Source of the DNA: Poriferisodalis sp965116245
GTDB lineage: Bacteria; Actinomycetota; Acidimicrobiia; Acidimicrobiales; Poriferisodalaceae
Assembly: GCA_965116245.1 (NCBI GenBank)
Contig: OZ220497.1
Coordinates: forward strand, 806,001-870,000
Direction: 5' to 3'
Length of the DNA: 64,000 nt
The translations under genes and the position numbers were made by a program. Positions within the stretch are counted from its first letter, which is position 1. Each line of letters opens with the position of its first letter. Shown here piece by piece: positions 61,116-64,000 of the stretch. The notes under the pieces are model-generated. The model saw only the letters and a list, made by a program, of their open reading frames with translations. It ran no database searches and was not told where the DNA came from.

Positions 61116-62239
61116 GAGTCGTCTCCCGCATCGTGCAGCAGATTGAAGCCGACTGCGGACTGAGCCTGGGGATCCAAGCCGCGTTCGTATTCAGCAATGG
61201 CCCGGATCTCATCTTCGGTCAATACGCGTCCGAAGCCCGGCATGCCGTAATTTCCCAGCCGCGCGAACTCGCCGAAGGGCACATTGTCGGCGGCTCCATC
61301 GGCGATAAACGAGATGTGGTCCTCAATATCGGGGAACAGTCGCTCCAAGCTGACGCTGTTGAGCGGTGGGCCATAACGACCCGCGCCCGACGGTCCCGGC
61401 AACACCTCCACCGATCCGCCGTTGTTGGGCAATTGAGCAGGACCCCGGCCTGGCCAACGCGGCGTGTGGCAGCGTGCGCAATGCAGGTTGAACAGAACCT
61501 CACCCTCTGAGCTGTCCGGGTTAGCGGCAGTCTCGACAGCCTTGCGAGACGCGGCACGCTCCTGAGCTTCCTCGTCGCTAATCCGCTCCCGCCACAGCCA
61601 AGCAACGAGATCGTCAATTTGCTGGTCATTCAAAGGACCGCCGCCCTCAAGCCCCCACGCGGGCATAACGCCACGGCCGTAGACGAGGATCTGGCGCACC
61701 TCGCTGACTTCGTCCAACGTTTCAGCGTCAGTGTCAAAACGCGTGAAAACGTCGTCGATGGAGGGACCTTCCCAGGTTGTATTGATGACGAAGGACTCTT
61801 TGTCCAAGAACTGATGGCCAATGTCCAGCACCACGGGCGCGAAGCGGGCACCGCCCAGATCCGCGCCGTGACAGTCCGTGCATTCCTGCTCGGCTGCGAG
61901 CGCCTCGCCACGGTTAGCGGCTGCCTCAGAGAAAGCCGTCTCAGCACCCGAGCGGCGTCCGCCTTCCAGCATCCAGTAGATCGGCAGCACCAGCGCCATT
62001 ACCAGCAGCATTAGGACACCAAATGCTTGGACTTTCTCCAGCCGACGACCCTCAAGTTCTTCGTCGTCGGGCAGGTTGCCCCGATTGGGCGCTAGTTCGA
62101 TCTCGCTGCCTATTTCCGCCTTGGCCTGGCGGATATTGACGAACACGTAGATAGCCCAGCCAACGACGACAACAGCCAAGAGCACTATCGCAATAGAGCG
62201 CTCGGTGCTGGCGGCGAGCATTTGGTTGAACTCAGGCAC
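61112..62239 (-). CDS. qcrC: Membrane-anchored diheme cytochrome c of the bc complex
   Basis: 375 residues from GTG 62239 (AAGGA upstream), overlapping the Rieske gene by eight bases. Two transmembrane helices (about 15-35 and 75-92), then two cytochrome c domains with CTDCH and CARCH heme motifs and likely Met ligands in GRGVMPAWG and NYGMPGFG. It takes electrons from the Rieske protein, as QcrC does in other Gram-positive bacteria. The assignment to the complex rests on operon position. Confidence 0.88.
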   Translation of the reverse strand: MPEFNQMLAASTERSIAIVLLAVVVVGWAIYVFVNIRQAKAEIGSEIELAPNRGNLPDDEELEGRRLEKVQAFGVLMLLVMALVLPIYWMLEGGRRSGAETAFSEAAANRGEALAAEQECTDCHGADLGGARFAPVVLDIGHQFLDKESFVINTTWEGPSIDDVFTRFDTDAETLDEVSEVRQILVYGRGVMPAWGLEGGGPLNDQQIDDLVAWLWRERISDEEAQERAASRKAVETAANPDSSEGEVLFNLHCARCHTPRWPGRGPAQLPNNGGSVEVLPGPSGAGRYGPPLNSVSLERLFPDIEDHISFIADGAADNVPFGEFARLGNYGMPGFGRVLTEDEIRAIAEYERGLDPQAQSAVGFNLLHDAGDDS

Positions 62240-63134
62240 AGTGCGGTCCTTCAAGACCTTGGCCTGTTGTGTCGGTACCGATTGCCGGTCCTTGCGACAC
62301 GGTGCCTGTATCTACATAGACGTTGCCGCTCTCAATGGTCACCGGGAACCGGTCCATGCCGCGCGGAGCTGGTCCGGACTTCTTCTCGCCGACGCGGTTG
62401 TACTTGGAACCATGACACGGACACTCAAACCACTGCGAGCTACCACACACTGGCACCTTGCAGCCCAAGTGCGGACACACTTGCCACAACGCCACGTATC
62501 CCATGCGCATGCCGTCAAGCACGGCACCGCCATACACCGTTTCGGCGTTCGACATCGTCGCTGAGTCGGTCGGATAGGGCTGCAAGTAGCTCTGCGCTTC
62601 AGAGAAGTAGGAGAAGTTCTCCGCCGGGGTGGAAGAGGCGATTGCCTCGTCCACCGAAGCGACTGTGCCGATTTTGATTTTTGAACCAAAGCCGCCAGTA
62701 GGGCGCGGCCACAAGAATGCCAGCATGGCTGCGCTAAACGTGCCCAGACCGGTTGACATCAGCAAAACCGAAGACCGATTCAGGAACTGACGGCGGGTGA
62801 CACCCACCTCGCTGGACGGAGGCGGCGCCCAGTCGGCAGGCAGTTCGGGCTCCACGGTGGCAACTGGAGCTGGGCGACGCTCGGCAGCTACCGAGCGTTC
62901 CAACACCTGGGCTTGCGCGCTGATACCAAACGCGCCCGGACCGTCAACATCGTCAGTGCCACCAGCGCCACCAAGAGCACCGGGGTTGGCGGCCATTTCG
63001 TCACGCCGCCGAGTCTCACGCGACAGATAACCCAAACCGGTGGCATCCCGACGACGCAAAGACACGAACGCAACTACAGCACCTAGCGCCACGATGATCG
63101 GGACGGCAATCGCCAGAATCGTTCCGGTGGACAT
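62232..63134 (-). CDS. qcrA: Rieske iron-sulfur protein of the bc complex
   Basis: 300 residues. An N-terminal helix (residues 5-27), a linker of about 80 residues, then TRRQFLNRSSVLLMSTGLGT, a twin-arginine-like start of a second helix. The C-terminal Rieske domain has CPHLGCKVPVC and CPCHGSKYN, the two Cys-x-His pairs that bind the 2Fe-2S centre plus extra cysteines. ATG 63134, 12 bases after the cytochrome b C-terminal gene. Confidence 0.93.
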   Translation of the reverse strand: MSTGTILAIAVPIIVALGAVVAFVSLRRRDATGLGYLSRETRRRDEMAANPGALGGAGGTDDVDGPGAFGISAQAQVLERSVAAERRPAPVATVEPELPADWAPPPSSEVGVTRRQFLNRSSVLLMSTGLGTFSAAMLAFLWPRPTGGFGSKIKIGTVASVDEAIASSTPAENFSYFSEAQSYLQPYPTDSATMSNAETVYGGAVLDGMRMGYVALWQVCPHLGCKVPVCGSSQWFECPCHGSKYNRVGEKKSGPAPRGMDRFPVTIESGNVYVDTGTVSQGPAIGTDTTGQGLEGPHCA

Positions 63135-63146
63135 GCTGGCGTGCTC

Positions 63147-63917
63147 CTACAGGTGGAAGATGCCGTGCAGACCGGTGTCCCACGGGTAGGTGAAGTTGAA
63201 GCCCTGCCCCCGAAAGAAGGAGCCAATGATCACCAGCACAGCCCAGAACATCAGGTGGATCGTCTGGATCGAGATAGCGAACTTGCGATCCTCGGGCCGC
63301 AGAGATGGGTTTTTGTCAACGTAGGGGGCGGCTCCCAACAGCATTAGCACGACGCCCGGAATCGTCACGCCAGCAATCATCGGGTCGAACATTGTGAGCA
63401 GTTCTTGCAAGCCCAGGAAATACCACGGCGCCTTGGACGGATTCGGCGTCTCGTTGTGGTTCGCGAGCTCCAGCAGCGGAGCGTTGATGAACAGCGAGAA
63501 GACCAGCGTGAAGGCCGTGATGAACAGCGCTGCTGTGAATTCAGCCGCCAACAGGTGCGGCCACACATGGACCTTGTCGCCGGGGCTGGCCTTGACGTCT
63601 TGAATTGAGCCTGACTTGACGACGGTCAGAAGTCGGTGAGTGTTGCCAGCGGGTCCGGCCATGAGCGGCGGTAGCGCAGTCGCCACACCCGCGCCCGCTG
63701 AACCTGCAGATGCTGCGCCCGATGGCGCCAGGCCAGCGACAGCGGGCGCTCCACCGGGCTGTTGGCTGGCTTCCAGTAGGGACCGCGGAATAGTGACACC
63801 GTCGTCGTCGGACGGTGCGCCGACTGGCGCTTCGTCTGCGGCGGCTGCGGGGGCACCGGTCGCGCGAACTCGGGCTTCGGCACTTCGGCGCAGAAGATGT
63901 TCGGGGATCTCGGTCAT
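63147..63917 (-). CDS. Cytochrome b C-terminal subunit (subunit IV-like) of the bc complex
   Basis: 256 residues. The first 95 are a disordered Ala/Gly/Pro-rich region. Then three transmembrane helices follow, with KAPWYFLGLQELLTMFDP, the quinol-site PEWY-equivalent motif in its APWY form. This corresponds to the separate C-terminal half of cytochrome b, as in split b6f-like and menaquinol bc complexes. It directly follows the N-terminal cytochrome b gene by 27 bases. Confidence 0.9.
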   Translation of the reverse strand: MTEIPEHLLRRSAEARVRATGAPAAAADEAPVGAPSDDDGVTIPRSLLEASQQPGGAPAVAGLAPSGAASAGSAGAGVATALPPLMAGPAGNTHRLLTVVKSGSIQDVKASPGDKVHVWPHLLAAEFTAALFITAFTLVFSLFINAPLLELANHNETPNPSKAPWYFLGLQELLTMFDPMIAGVTIPGVVLMLLGAAPYVDKNPSLRPEDRKFAISIQTIHLMFWAVLVIIGSFFRGQGFNFTYPWDTGLHGIFHL

Positions 63918-63944
63918 GGCGATGGCTTCGGGACGCTCCTGCTT

Positions 63945-64000
63945 TTATAGCGGGCCCGAAATACCTCCGTCCTTTCTCACCCTCCAGAAGTGGATCGCCA
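63945..64000 (-). CDS. qcrB: Cytochrome b N-terminal subunit, last residues (cut by window edge)
   Basis: Only the C-terminal 17 codons are in the window. They read AIHFWRVRKDGGISGPL followed by TAA, which resembles the end of four-helix cytochrome b subunits (HFWRIRKDGG type). Position upstream of the subunit IV-like gene confirms a split cytochrome b. Confidence 0.75.
   Translation of the reverse strand, partial: AIHFWRVRKDGGISGPL

Overview
The window reads as one chromosomal segment of an actinobacterium, most likely of the class Acidimicrobiia. This is inferred from high GC, menaquinone and F420 enzymes, a split cytochrome b, paired DUF222/HNH genes, and large secreted proteins with poly-threonine linkers. 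No rRNA, CRISPR array, transposase or phage gene was seen.

Layout. (1) 1-8.4 kb, minus strand: rpoB (5' end), rplL, rplJ, rplA, rplK, nusG, secE and tRNA genes for Trp, Met and Thr. This normally compact block is interrupted between rplJ and rplA by an opposite-strand gene for a 967-residue secreted FN3/Calx-beta protein. (2) 8.5-16.1 kb: a GNAT acetyltransferase, an unknown gene, late cobalamin genes cobU-cobS-cobT, menB, an F420-type LLM oxidoreductase and a triple rhodanese protein. (3) 16.1-28.2 kb: two DUF222/HNH endonuclease genes flanking metabolic genes (cupin, enoyl-CoA hydratase, SRPBCC, DUF1330, SDR, yajQ, htpX, acs) and tRNA-Tyr. The first DUF222 gene is preceded by a striking array of overlapping micro-ORFs. 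(4) 28.4-31.7 kb: a second FN3/Calx-beta surface protein gene. (5) 31.7-64 kb, all minus strand: a respiratory island. Read in the direction of transcription it holds a menaquinol-cytochrome c reductase (split cytochrome b, Rieske protein, diheme cytochrome c, unknown membrane subunit), a full 14-gene nuoA-N cluster, a second 11-gene nuo cluster without nuoEFG, and a MidA/NDUFAF7-type complex I assembly methyltransferase.

The main novelty candidate is the pair of paralogous surface proteins. Each has a poly-C tract between its start codon and its signal peptide. The 13-C tract of the first gene leaves it in frame (ON). The 22-C tract of the second puts its natural start out of frame (OFF), so 20 or 23 C would restore it. 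This is the arrangement expected of phase-variable contingency loci. The two proteins also share a short leader with a stop codon overlapping the GTG start, variable (ACN)n threonine linkers, and an unusual C-terminal tail of the form ERxALxLLRLLLxLM-stop that could be a new anchoring or sorting signal.

Other leads are the micro-ORF relay at 16.4-17.2 kb (junctions of sequence ATGTTGA, peptides of 42 and 36 residues), the second complex I (NuoD with Trp where the quinone-binding Tyr is expected and an HRG arginine that cluster 1 lacks, next to the MidA methyltransferase), and in-frame 14-30 bp tandem repeats that recur at gene ends and gene junctions across the window.
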